Positions 45,007 to 52,542 of a stretch of 64,000 bases of DNA are shown piece by piece; positions within the stretch are counted from its first letter, which is position 1, and every line of letters starts with the position of its first letter. The translations under genes and the position numbers were made by a program. The stretch is from Clostridia bacterium. Its GTDB lineage: Bacteria > Bacillota > Clostridia > Lachnospirales > Lachnospiraceae. The stretch covers positions 1-64,000 of the forward strand of contig CAJTHL010000007.1 of assembly GCA_910576205.1 (NCBI GenBank), read 5' to 3'. Under the pieces are notes generated by a model. The model did not search any database. It saw only the letters and a list, made by a program, of their open reading frames with translations, and was not told the DNA's origin.

Positions 45007-47310
45007 TTAGTATCTTGGCATATCCGGATACCGCTTGCGAAGCTCTCTTAGCTTTTCTACCGGCACGGACTCCCCTTCTCTTCTGCCGCAACGGGGACAC
45101 ACGTCGTCGATGACGCCTGTGTAGCCGCAGACCGGATCCCGGTCTACCGGGTGGTTTACGGAGCCATAGCCGATGCCCGCCTCTTTCATGCAGCGGATAA
45201 CGGACTCAAAGGCCTCCGGATTCTTGGCCGTATCCCCGTCAAGCTCCACATAGCTGATGTGGCCCGCATTGGTCAGCCCGTGATAGGGGGCCTCCAACTG
45301 GATTTTTTTGAAGGCCTGGACGGGATAATATACCGGCACATGAAAGGAGTTGGTGTAGTATTCCCTGTCCGTGACACCAGGAACCTTCCCGAAATGCTTT
45401 CTGTCTATGCGCACAAACCGTCCCGACAGCCCTTCCGCAGGTGTGGCCAGCAGGGTGAAATTAAGTCCTGTCTTTTCAGACTCCTCATCCATTTTCCTGC
45501 GCATATAGCCGATGATTTCCAGACCCAGCTTCTGGCTTTCCCCGCTCTCCCCGTGATGCTTTCCTGTCAGCGCCACCAGGGTTTCCGCAAGCCCGATAAA
45601 TCCTACGCTTAAGGTTCCGTGCTTCAGCACCTCCGCAATGGAATCATCCATGTCCAGATCGTCGGAATCAATCCAGATTCCCTGTCCCATAAGGAAGGGA
45701 TAATTCCTGCATTTCTTGCCGCTCTGTATTTTAAAACGGTGTAAAAGCTGCCTGCAGCAGAGCTCAATCCGTTTGTCCAGAATGTGATAGAATTCCTCCA
45801 GATCTCCCTTGGCCATAATCCCGATGCGGGGAAGATTGATGGAAACAAAACTTAAGTTGCCCCGGCCACAGGTCACTTCCCGCTGGGGATCGTAATGATT
45901 CCCCATCACACGGGTACGGCATCCCATGTAAGCAATCTCCGTATTGTAATCCCCCTCCTTGTAGTAGGGGAGATTAAAGGGGGCGTCGATAAAGCTGAAA
46001 TTGGGGAACAGCCGCTTGGCCGACGTGCGGATGGCCTGACGGAACAGGTCATAGTTGGGGTCCCCCGGGTTGTAATTGATGCCCTCCTTCACCTTGAAAA
46101 TCTGTACCGGGAAAATAGCCGTCTCCCCGTTTCCAAGGCCTTTCTCCGTCACCGACAGCAGGTTGCGGATTACCATACGTCCCTCTGCGGAATGATCGGT
46201 TCCATAGTTTATGGAGCTAAAAGGCACCTGGGCTCCTGCCCGGGAATTCATGGTGTTCAGATTGTGTATCAGGGCCTCCATAGCCTGGTAGGTGGCGGAA
46301 TCCGTCTCCTCATAAGCCATGTCCACCGCGCACTGGTGAGCGCTTAAAAACGATTCCCTGGAGGCTTCTCCGGTTAGGTATTTTCCCGCGTTTTTATCCA
46401 GCCAGTCTGCCAGCTTCTGTCCGTAAGCATCGCAGCCTCCGATGGTCACATCCTCCCCGATGGCCTCTTTGATATCCGCAATGCAGGCGAGAGCCTTTTC
46501 CTTTGGCATGTCAAACCGGATAATCAGATATTTCTCCAGGGACTTGAAATATTTCTTGTAAAAGGTAATGGCCACCCCCTGGGCCATGGCGTAATCAAAA
46601 TTCGGCACCGACTGACCGCCGTGCATCTCATTCTGGTTTGCCTGGATGGCGATGCACGCCAGAGAGGCGTAGCTCTGGATGGATCTGGGCTCCCGGATAT
46701 AGCCGTGTCCCGTGCAGAATCCATCCTTAAACAATTTTATAAGGTCAATCTGACAGCAGGTCTCTGTCAGCATATAGAAATCCTTGTCGTGAATATGGAT
46801 ATCGCCGTTTAAATGGGCCGCCGCAATATCCTTTGGCAGGATATAGTTGTCCACAAAATAATTGGCTCCCTCCGCGCCGTACTTCAACATGGTGCCCATG
46901 GAAGTGTCCGCGTCAATATTGGCGTTCTCCCGCTTGATATCCGCATCCGCCGCGCTGGTAAAAGTCAGTTCCTGGTAAATCTTCACCAGATCCGCCTCTG
47001 ATTTCCTCACCTTGGTATGCTCCGCGCGGTAGAGGATATAGGCCTTTGCCGTCTTGGCAAATCCGCCCTCAATAAGCTTTTCCTCCACAATATCCTGCAC
47101 CTGCTCCACCGTAGGAGTCTCCCCTGCGGGAATAGCCGCCACAATGGCGTCAATGAGCTGGTCAAACTGAAGCGGCGAAATGGCCTCCACCTGGGCCGCC
47201 ACATTTGCCTTCTGTACAGCGTCTCTGATTTTCTGGGAATCAAAAGGCACCGGCGTGCCGTTTCGCTTCTTGATAATCTCCGGGCAAGAGCCCGCTTCTA
47301 CACTCCTCAT
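45007..47310 (-). CDS. nrdD: Anaerobic (class III) ribonucleoside-triphosphate reductase, large part
   Basis: Reduces ribonucleoside triphosphates to deoxy forms without oxygen, 767 aa. An ATP-cone (KKRNGTPVPFDSQKIRDAV, about 12-100) gives allosteric control. The catalytic barrel has MGCRTRVMGNHYD with the active-site Cys and TCGRGNLSFVSINLPRIGI. Near the C-terminus CGYTGVIDDVCPRCGRREG is the zinc-binding region. The protein stops at PDMPRY, before the expected RxxGY glycyl radical loop, which lies in the next ORF. SD AAGGGG precedes ATG 47310. NrdR boxes lie upstream. Confidence 0.93.
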   Translation of the reverse strand: MRSVEAGSCPEIIKKRNGTPVPFDSQKIRDAVQKANVAAQVEAISPLQFDQLIDAIVAAIPAGETPTVEQVQDIVEEKLIEGGFAKTAKAYILYRAEHTKVRKSEADLVKIYQELTFTSAADADIKRENANIDADTSMGTMLKYGAEGANYFVDNYILPKDIAAAHLNGDIHIHDKDFYMLTETCCQIDLIKLFKDGFCTGHGYIREPRSIQSYASLACIAIQANQNEMHGGQSVPNFDYAMAQGVAITFYKKYFKSLEKYLIIRFDMPKEKALACIADIKEAIGEDVTIGGCDAYGQKLADWLDKNAGKYLTGEASRESFLSAHQCAVDMAYEETDSATYQAMEALIHNLNTMNSRAGAQVPFSSINYGTDHSAEGRMVIRNLLSVTEKGLGNGETAIFPVQIFKVKEGINYNPGDPNYDLFRQAIRTSAKRLFPNFSFIDAPFNLPYYKEGDYNTEIAYMGCRTRVMGNHYDPQREVTCGRGNLSFVSINLPRIGIMAKGDLEEFYHILDKRIELCCRQLLHRFKIQSGKKCRNYPFLMGQGIWIDSDDLDMDDSIAEVLKHGTLSVGFIGLAETLVALTGKHHGESGESQKLGLEIIGYMRRKMDEESEKTGLNFTLLATPAEGLSGRFVRIDRKHFGKVPGVTDREYYTNSFHVPVYYPVQAFKKIQLEAPYHGLTNAGHISYVELDGDTAKNPEAFESVIRCMKEAGIGYGSVNHPVDRDPVCGYTGVIDDVCPRCGRREGESVPVEKLRELRKRYPDMPRY

Positions 47311-47328
47311 AAATAACCCCTTCTAAAA

Positions 47329-47344
47329 ATACTATATATTGTGT
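47329..47344. promoter_or_regulatory. NrdR box 1
   Basis: On the minus strand ACACAATATATAGTAT matches the NrdR palindrome ACAC-ATAT-GTGT-like consensus. Its centre is 31 bp from the second box, three helical turns, as in known NrdR operators. Confidence 0.85.
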
Positions 47345-47359
47345 CTGTCCTTTTCGGCT

Positions 47360-47375
47360 ACACCATATACAGTAT
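47360..47375. promoter_or_regulatory. NrdR box 2
   Basis: ACACCATATACAGTAT on the plus strand matches the NrdR consensus and covers the -10 element of the nrdD promoter, which fits repression when dATP is plentiful. Confidence 0.85.
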
Positions 47376-47397
47376 CACAGAAGGGGTAGTAATGCAA
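47369..47397 (-). promoter_or_regulatory. Promoter of the nrdD operon
   Basis: TTGCAT (47392-47397), 17 bp, TACTGT (47369-47374) on the minus strand. The -10 overlaps NrdR box 2 and box 1 lies just downstream of the start point. Confidence 0.6.
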
Positions 47398-47444
47398 GCA
47401 AAATTTTAACTTTTTCAGCTGGGCCATCCGGCGTAAGCCAAAGG

Positions 47445-48812
47445 TCACTCCGCCGTCCCGGCTGCCCGCATCAGCTTTCGGAACTTCAGCATAAATATCA
47501 CCGTAGTCGTCCCGGCCGCCACTGCGTCTGCCACAGGCTCCGCCAGAAACACAGCAAATACCTTGTCGGACAGGAAATGGGGCAGAATGAAAATCAGCGG
47601 AATCAGAAGGAGAATCTTCCTATACAAGGCCAGGAAAAGGGAAATCTTTGCCTCCCCGATTGCCACAAAAGTCTGCTGACAGGCCATCTGGGCTCCCATC
47701 ACCAGGGAAGCCCCCATATAAATGCGGATAGCCCAGGCGGCATATTCAATAAGAGCGGCATCCTCCGCAAAAAGCCTGGGCAAAAATCCGGGCCATAGCT
47801 GTACAATCAGCCACACTGCCCCGCAAAATCCCACAGAGGACAGAAACAGCAGCCGGAAAGCCTCCTTCACCCGGCCAGGCTGCCCGGCTCCGAAGTTATA
47901 GCTGATAATAGGCTGGGCTCCCTGGGCCAGCCCCTGAAGAGGCAGATTGCAAAGCTGCATACTGCTGGACAGGATGGTCATGGAACCCACTGCCAGGTCA
48001 CCGCCGTATTTCTGCAAGGAGGTGTTAAAGGAAATGTTTAACAGGCTCTCCGTGCTGGTCATAATAAAGGGGGACAGCCCCAGAGCCAGCACCGGCAGCA
48101 TAACGGAAGGCCGGACACGCATATATTTCCTCTGGATCCGCAGAATCGTCTTGCTGCCAAAGAGAAACCGCAGCACCCAGACCGCAGAAATCGTCTGGGA
48201 CAGAATGGTGGCCAGGGCCGCCCCCTGGACGCCCATGCCAAATCCAAAGATCAGAACAGGATCCAGCACAATATTGGTAATAGCTCCGATAACCACGGTC
48301 AGCATACTGATCTTAGTAAAGCCCTGGGTGGTGATAAAGGCGTTAAGCCCCAGGGACACCATTACGGAAACGGTTCCCAGCACATAAATATTCATATAGT
48401 CCAGGGCATAGCCGATGGTGCTGTCGCTGGCCCCAAAGAGATATAGCAGGTCCCTGCTGAATACCCGGCATACAACCGTGAGAATCACCGCCAGAACCAG
48501 CAGCACGGTAAAGCAGTTTCCCAGAATATGGGCCGCTCCCTCGTTGTCCTTTTTCCCCATCTTTATGGATGCCCGGGGGGCGCCTCCCATGCCTACCAGG
48601 CTGGAAAACGCCGTTACCAGCATAAGAACCGGAAAGCAGAGCCCCAGGCCTGTCAGGGCCAGGGCTCCTTCCCCGGGAATATGGCCGATATAGATCCGGT
48701 CAACAATATTGTACAGCATATTCACCACCTGGGCCGTGATGGTGGGAACGGCAAGCTTTACAAGAAGCTTTCCCACCTTCTCCGTCCCCAGTCGGTTTTC
48801 TTTTTCCTCCAT
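47445..48812 (-). CDS. MATE-family efflux transporter
   Basis: Second MATE antiporter, 455 aa, with 12 helices. Signature blocks are LAVPTITAQVVNMLYNIVDRIYIGHIP (first helix), GMGGAPRASIKMG, IVLDPVLIFGFGMGVQGAALAT and in the second half LPLQGLAQGAQPIISYNFGA. It resembles the VmrA/MepA-like clostridial branch more than the pump at 28717. SD AAAGGA precedes ATG 48812. It stands between the nrd promoter and the alcohol dehydrogenase gene. Substrate unknown. Confidence 0.9.
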   Translation of the reverse strand: MEEKENRLGTEKVGKLLVKLAVPTITAQVVNMLYNIVDRIYIGHIPGEGALALTGLGLCFPVLMLVTAFSSLVGMGGAPRASIKMGKKDNEGAAHILGNCFTVLLVLAVILTVVCRVFSRDLLYLFGASDSTIGYALDYMNIYVLGTVSVMVSLGLNAFITTQGFTKISMLTVVIGAITNIVLDPVLIFGFGMGVQGAALATILSQTISAVWVLRFLFGSKTILRIQRKYMRVRPSVMLPVLALGLSPFIMTSTESLLNISFNTSLQKYGGDLAVGSMTILSSSMQLCNLPLQGLAQGAQPIISYNFGAGQPGRVKEAFRLLFLSSVGFCGAVWLIVQLWPGFLPRLFAEDAALIEYAAWAIRIYMGASLVMGAQMACQQTFVAIGEAKISLFLALYRKILLLIPLIFILPHFLSDKVFAVFLAEPVADAVAAGTTTVIFMLKFRKLMRAAGTAE

Positions 48813-48871
48813 AGTCGTCCTTTCCCGGGCTGTTTTGGAAACCCTGTTTTATCGCATCTTCTGTCCGGCAT

Positions 48872-50050
48872 CTACCTGGCCATTTTATAAATATTTTCCA
48901 TATCCTGTCTGTTAAGACTCTTAATCCCGCCGATGGTGCGGGTCTCCTGGAAGCTGCATTTATAGGCCAGCTCCCGAATCTGCTCTTCACTTATATCCTG
49001 CCCCAGTTGGGAAATGCTTACCGGCATCCTTATGGAACGGAAGAAATCTTCCAGGGCCTTAATGCCCGCCAGAGCCGTCTCCTCCGGCGCCTCCGCGTTC
49101 TCTGTGATACCCATAACATTTACAGCAAATTTCACAAAACGGGCCACATTCTCCTTATATACATAGCGGGCCCAGCTTCCCCATACAGCCGAGAGCCCCG
49201 CTCCGTGGGCCACGTCAAACATGCCGCCCAGCTCATGCTCAAGCTGATGGCAGGCCCAGTCGCCCTTGCGGCCGCAGCCGGTAAGCCCGTTGTGGGAAAG
49301 GCTTCCCGCCCACATAACCTCAGAGCGGGCCTCATAATTACAGGGCTCCTCAAGGAGAACCCTTGCGCTTTGCATCACCGTGCGGAGCAGTCCCTCCGCC
49401 ATGGCGTCCACAAGCTTCGTATCCGTCTCATGGGAGAAATACCGCTCCATGGTATGCATCATAATGTCTACGCAGCCGCTCATGGTCTGATACTCTGGCA
49501 GGGTATAGGTCAGCTCCGGATTCAGGATCGCAAACTTCGGACGGCCCAGATCGCTCTTGGCGCTGCGCTTCAGCCATCCCTCCTCCTTTGTGACTACGGA
49601 GGAATCGCTCATCTCACTGCCAGTAGCCGCCATGGTCAGCACTACTCCCAGGGGAATATTTATCTGGGGCAGGCTTTTTTTCAGATAAAAGTCCCACACA
49701 TCCCCCTCATAGGGAATCCCGTAGCTGATGCCCTTGGCCGAATCAATGGCGCTTCCGCCGCCTACGGCAAGGATAAAGTCCACGCCCTCCTTCCTGCCAA
49801 GCTTAATCCCCTCATAGACCTTGGAAAGCCGGGGATTGGGAACTGCCCCGCCCAGAGTCACGTAACGGATACCCTCGGCCTGCAAAGACGCCTCTACCCT
49901 GTCTAAAAGGCCGGATTTCCTGACGCTTCCACCGCCGTAGTGAATCAGCACCTTTGTGGCGTTCTGCTCCTTGACAAGCTCTCCCACCTGCTCCTCTGTT
50001 CCTTTTCCAAATACCACCTTTGTCGGTGTAAAATACTGAAACGTCTGCAT
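48872..50050 (-). CDS. Iron-containing alcohol dehydrogenase (BDH/YugJ type)
   Basis: NAD(P)H-dependent group III dehydrogenase, 392 aa, of the butanol dehydrogenase-like branch. The coenzyme loop is LIHYGGGSVRKSGL and AVGGGSAIDSAKGISYG; the metal ligands are Asp and His in DIMMHTMERYF (near 195-200) and two His in HQLEHELGGMFDVAHGAGL (near 265-280). It has its own promoter and repeat copy C supplies its SD. As the last gene of the catabolic locus under a promoter like that of the DeoR regulator, it may oxidise or reduce the imported polyol or its product; the substrate is inference. Confidence 0.9.
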   Translation of the reverse strand: MQTFQYFTPTKVVFGKGTEEQVGELVKEQNATKVLIHYGGGSVRKSGLLDRVEASLQAEGIRYVTLGGAVPNPRLSKVYEGIKLGRKEGVDFILAVGGGSAIDSAKGISYGIPYEGDVWDFYLKKSLPQINIPLGVVLTMAATGSEMSDSSVVTKEEGWLKRSAKSDLGRPKFAILNPELTYTLPEYQTMSGCVDIMMHTMERYFSHETDTKLVDAMAEGLLRTVMQSARVLLEEPCNYEARSEVMWAGSLSHNGLTGCGRKGDWACHQLEHELGGMFDVAHGAGLSAVWGSWARYVYKENVARFVKFAVNVMGITENAEAPEETALAGIKALEDFFRSIRMPVSISQLGQDISEEQIRELAYKCSFQETRTIGGIKSLNRQDMENIYKMAR

Positions 50051-50055
50051 TCTGT

Positions 50056-50084
50056 CCTCCTATTCCGGTTCCGCATCTGCCCCT
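50056..50084 (-). repeat. SD-carrying repeat, copy C (right arm only, before the iron ADH)
   Basis: On the minus strand GGGGCAGATGCGGAAC is followed by CGGAATAGGAGG, the SD of the alcohol dehydrogenase. The other arm found in copies A, B, D and F is not visible here. Confidence 0.65.
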
Positions 50085-50112
50085 ATGTTATCCGTTAATG
50101 TGTTTATGTTTT

Positions 50113-50141
50113 ATTATACTTCCTTATCCTGTAATTGACAA
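50113..50141 (-). promoter_or_regulatory. Promoter of the iron alcohol dehydrogenase gene
   Basis: TTGTCA (50136-50141), 17 bp, TATAAT (50113-50118) on the minus strand. The -35 region AACTTGTCAATTAC and flanks are almost identical to the promoter at 51046-51074. Confidence 0.8.
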
Positions 50142-50163
50142 GTTGTATCTGAGGCATCGAAAC

Positions 50164-50209
50164 GCCCTGCATACAATAGCATTCCGGTAAACGCCATTGC
50201 ATACAGGGC
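50164..50209 (-). terminator. Long hairpin after the DeoR regulator gene
   Basis: A 17-bp stem with three G-U pairs (GCCCTGTATGCAATGGC against GCTATTGTATGCAGGGC, 12-nt loop) lies 41 bp after the stop at 50250. No long T-run follows, so it may be a terminator or a stabilising structure. Confidence 0.5.
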
Positions 50210-50249
50210 CATAGATACAGGCCAGAAGCCTGCCTTTTCCCAGAGCGCC

Positions 50250-51002
50250 CTAAAGCACCCGGATTCCCCGTTCCCGCAGCTGACTCACGACTTTTTCGTC
50301 CAGCATATCGTCCGTGATTACCACATCCACATCCTCAATGGGAATATTGCAGGGAGTAAAGGCATAATTCAGTTTGGAGGAATCCATCAGCATCACCACC
50401 TGCTCTGACTGCTCCGCCGCCTTTTTCAGACAGGTCACCGTAATCTCGGAAAGGTAAGAGAATCCATACCTGGGATGGAAGCTTGGGGTTCCCAAAAAGG
50501 CAATGTTAAAATGCAGCTTGTCCAGCCTCTCCAGAAGAGGCGAGCCGCTGACCCGCATCAGGTTAAGATCCAGCTCTCCCCCCAAAAGCTCCACGGTTAT
50601 GCTGGGATTATACCTAAGGCTCATGGCTGTATCCAGACCGTCCATAGCCAGGTAAAGGGGATAGTCCGGCATCTGTTTCGCCAGCTCCGCACAGGTGCTT
50701 CCGGCCGTCAGAAAAATGGACTGGGCCGGCTGAATGAGACTGGCGGCCTTTGCGGCAATCATTTTTTTCTCTTCCCGGTGCAGGTTGGAGCGGCTTACAA
50801 AGCTTGGCTCCCTGGGCATGGATTTCGCTCCTCCGTGGAAGCGCATAATCTGCCGCCCATCGCTCAGATATTGCAGATCTTTGCGCAGGGTTGCGCCGGA
50901 CACATTGGGAAAATACTGCTCCAGCTGCGCAAAATTTATGGTTCCCATCTGATTGATAATGTCCAGGACTGCCTGTCTGCGTTTCTCTATATTTGCACTC
51001 AT
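50250..51002 (-). CDS. DeoR/GlpR-family transcriptional regulator
   Basis: Sugar-responsive repressor, 250 aa. The N-terminal helix-turn-helix spans about residues 15-60 (INFAQLEQYFPNVSGATLRKDLQYL). The C-terminal DeoR sensor domain has IFLTAGSTCAELAKQMPDYPLY near 95 and ends CNIPIEDVDVVITDD, typical of binders of phosphorylated sugars. ATG 51002 has GAGGAAG upstream; the frame reads back to 51074 across its own promoter. It sits between the AraM-like and iron-ADH genes and most probably controls this locus. Confidence 0.88.
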   Translation of the reverse strand: MSANIEKRRQAVLDIINQMGTINFAQLEQYFPNVSGATLRKDLQYLSDGRQIMRFHGGAKSMPREPSFVSRSNLHREEKKMIAAKAASLIQPAQSIFLTAGSTCAELAKQMPDYPLYLAMDGLDTAMSLRYNPSITVELLGGELDLNLMRVSGSPLLERLDKLHFNIAFLGTPSFHPRYGFSYLSEITVTCLKKAAEQSEQVVMLMDSSKLNYAFTPCNIPIEDVDVVITDDMLDEKVVSQLRERGIRVL

Positions 51003-51045
51003 ATACTCTTCCTCAGATATTTGTGAAGGCATCGCTTCCTGCTCC

Positions 51046-51074
51046 ATTATACTTGGGAATCCCGTAATTGACAA
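51046..51074 (-). promoter_or_regulatory. Promoter of the DeoR regulator gene
   Basis: TTGTCA (51069-51074), 17 bp, TATAAT (51046-51051) on the minus strand. AACTTGTCAATTAC around the -35 is shared with the alcohol dehydrogenase promoter, so it may include the regulator's own site. Confidence 0.8.
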
Positions 51075-51099
51075 GTTTTATCTTTCCTCTATTTTCCAT

Positions 51100-52476
51100 T
51101 TACTCCGTCGTCTGCGGCTCTGGCTTTTTCCTGTATTTTGCAATCACCTGCTCCGAAAGCTCCTCGAGAATATCCAGATCCCACAGCAGCTGGAGAATGG
51201 TGTAGCGGGGACGGACTTCCTTGCAGTACAGTAGTGTGTTCCTTAGAAGCTCCTCATCAATTCCGATCTCCTCCGGCCGGCTGGGCGCCTCCAGGGACGT
51301 CAGAAGCTCCGCCACATGCCCCGACGGGGGCAGGCCCTCCAAAAGCTCCCGGATTTCCCCCCACTTTTCCTCCATGGCATCTATCCGCTTTAATCTTCCC
51401 TCTGTGTCGTTCTTTCCCGCTTTCCTTTCCAGATCCAGGATTCCCTGCGCCGCCGGTCCGTAGACCTCCTCCATCTTCTCCTCCCAGGCCTTCCGGTCGT
51501 AAGACATGGCTGCCCGGCGGGCCCTGGCAAAGTCTACCTCCCGCTCCCTTAAGGCCTCCGCCAGCTTCAGCGCCAGCACAGTCCCCACACTGACCTGGGT
51601 ACCGTGGGGTACGGGGCGTTTCCCCCTCTGCTCAAAGATCATTTCCCAGTAGTGGGACATGTGGTGTTCACACCCGGAGGCTGACCGGGAGTTCCCGTAA
51701 AGGCTCATGGCCACCCCGGACAATACCAGGCCCTCCATAATATCCCCGATTACCCCAGGATCCCGGCTGCCGGCCTTATGGGCATCCTTCAGCACCCGCC
51801 GGGCGCAGGTTTCCACCAGCTCTGCAATAGCCGGGCAGTAGTGCTCCCCGTTTACCAGCACCGACAGCCTCCAGTCGCACAGGCAGGTGAATTTTCCCAG
51901 CAGATCTCCCAGTCCCGCCGCGATCATGGGATAGGGGGCGTTTTTGAGAATATCCGTATCCCCGAAAATAGCCTCCGGCGTCTGGGCCGGGAAGGTGGTT
52001 TTCAGATGATTTACATAAATTGCCGCAATGCTGGAGGCAAACCCGTCCATAGGGGCGGCCGTGGCCACCGTAAAGAAGGGGCGGCCTGTGCGGAAGCTGA
52101 AAAACCGGGTCATGTCGTTGATGGTTCCTGTGCCCACGGCAATGAGAAGATCGCAGTCCATGGGCATATGGATCAGAAGCTCCCCCACCGTGGCCTCGTC
52201 GAAGGCCACATGCCCAAGCACCTGGATCCTGGCCTGGATGCCGCTTTTTTCCAGAATTTCCATACAGGTTTTCCCGGCGATTTCATAGGTGATCCTGTCC
52301 GCAATCAGAAACACGTTCCCATAGCCCAGCCTGCGGATGCCCTCTGGCAGCTCTTCCAGAGCGTTCTTCCCGATGCGGACCATTTTGAGGGGGGCATAGT
52401 GTTCTTTCCCGCAGCCGCACTGGAAATGACGGTCCAGATACTGCGCCAGGGGGCGGGGTGTGTCGTATATTTTCAT
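51100..52476 (-). CDS. sn-glycerol-1-phosphate dehydrogenase (AraM/EgsA family)
   Basis: Metal-dependent NAD(P) dehydrogenase, 458 aa, related to Bacillus AraM, which interconverts dihydroxyacetone phosphate and glycerol-1-phosphate. Blocks include VAVGTGTINDMTRFFSFRTG-like LIAVGTGTINDMTRFF near residue 110, TVATAAPMDGFASS (near 135), ILKNAPYPMIAAGLGDLLGK (near 180) and the metal-binding SGCEHHMSHYWEM (near 265). The C-terminal 120 residues are helical. SD GGAG comes from repeat copy D. In this operon it follows a ribulokinase-like gene, as araM does in arabinose operons. Confidence 0.87.
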   Translation of the reverse strand: MKIYDTPRPLAQYLDRHFQCGCGKEHYAPLKMVRIGKNALEELPEGIRRLGYGNVFLIADRITYEIAGKTCMEILEKSGIQARIQVLGHVAFDEATVGELLIHMPMDCDLLIAVGTGTINDMTRFFSFRTGRPFFTVATAAPMDGFASSIAAIYVNHLKTTFPAQTPEAIFGDTDILKNAPYPMIAAGLGDLLGKFTCLCDWRLSVLVNGEHYCPAIAELVETCARRVLKDAHKAGSRDPGVIGDIMEGLVLSGVAMSLYGNSRSASGCEHHMSHYWEMIFEQRGKRPVPHGTQVSVGTVLALKLAEALREREVDFARARRAAMSYDRKAWEEKMEEVYGPAAQGILDLERKAGKNDTEGRLKRIDAMEEKWGEIRELLEGLPPSGHVAELLTSLEAPSRPEEIGIDEELLRNTLLYCKEVRPRYTILQLLWDLDILEELSEQVIAKYRKKPEPQTTE

Positions 52477-52484
52477 TTGTAATT

Positions 52485-52542
52485 CTCCTATTCCAGTTCC
52501 GCATCCCCCCTCCCAAGGCCCTGGGAGGGGGGATGCTGTTTT
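52485..52542 (-). repeat. SD-carrying hairpin repeat, copy D (before the AraM-like gene)
   Basis: AAAACAGCATCCCCCC and GGGGGGATGCGGAAC form the arms; the centre (52501-52535) is a nearly perfect 35-bp palindrome. CTGGAATAGGAG then gives the SD of the AraM-like gene. It starts directly after the kinase stop. Confidence 0.8.

Noticed and set aside
49007..49906. 299-aa plus-strand open frame
   Set aside because: Opposite the iron alcohol dehydrogenase; no SD and no domain.
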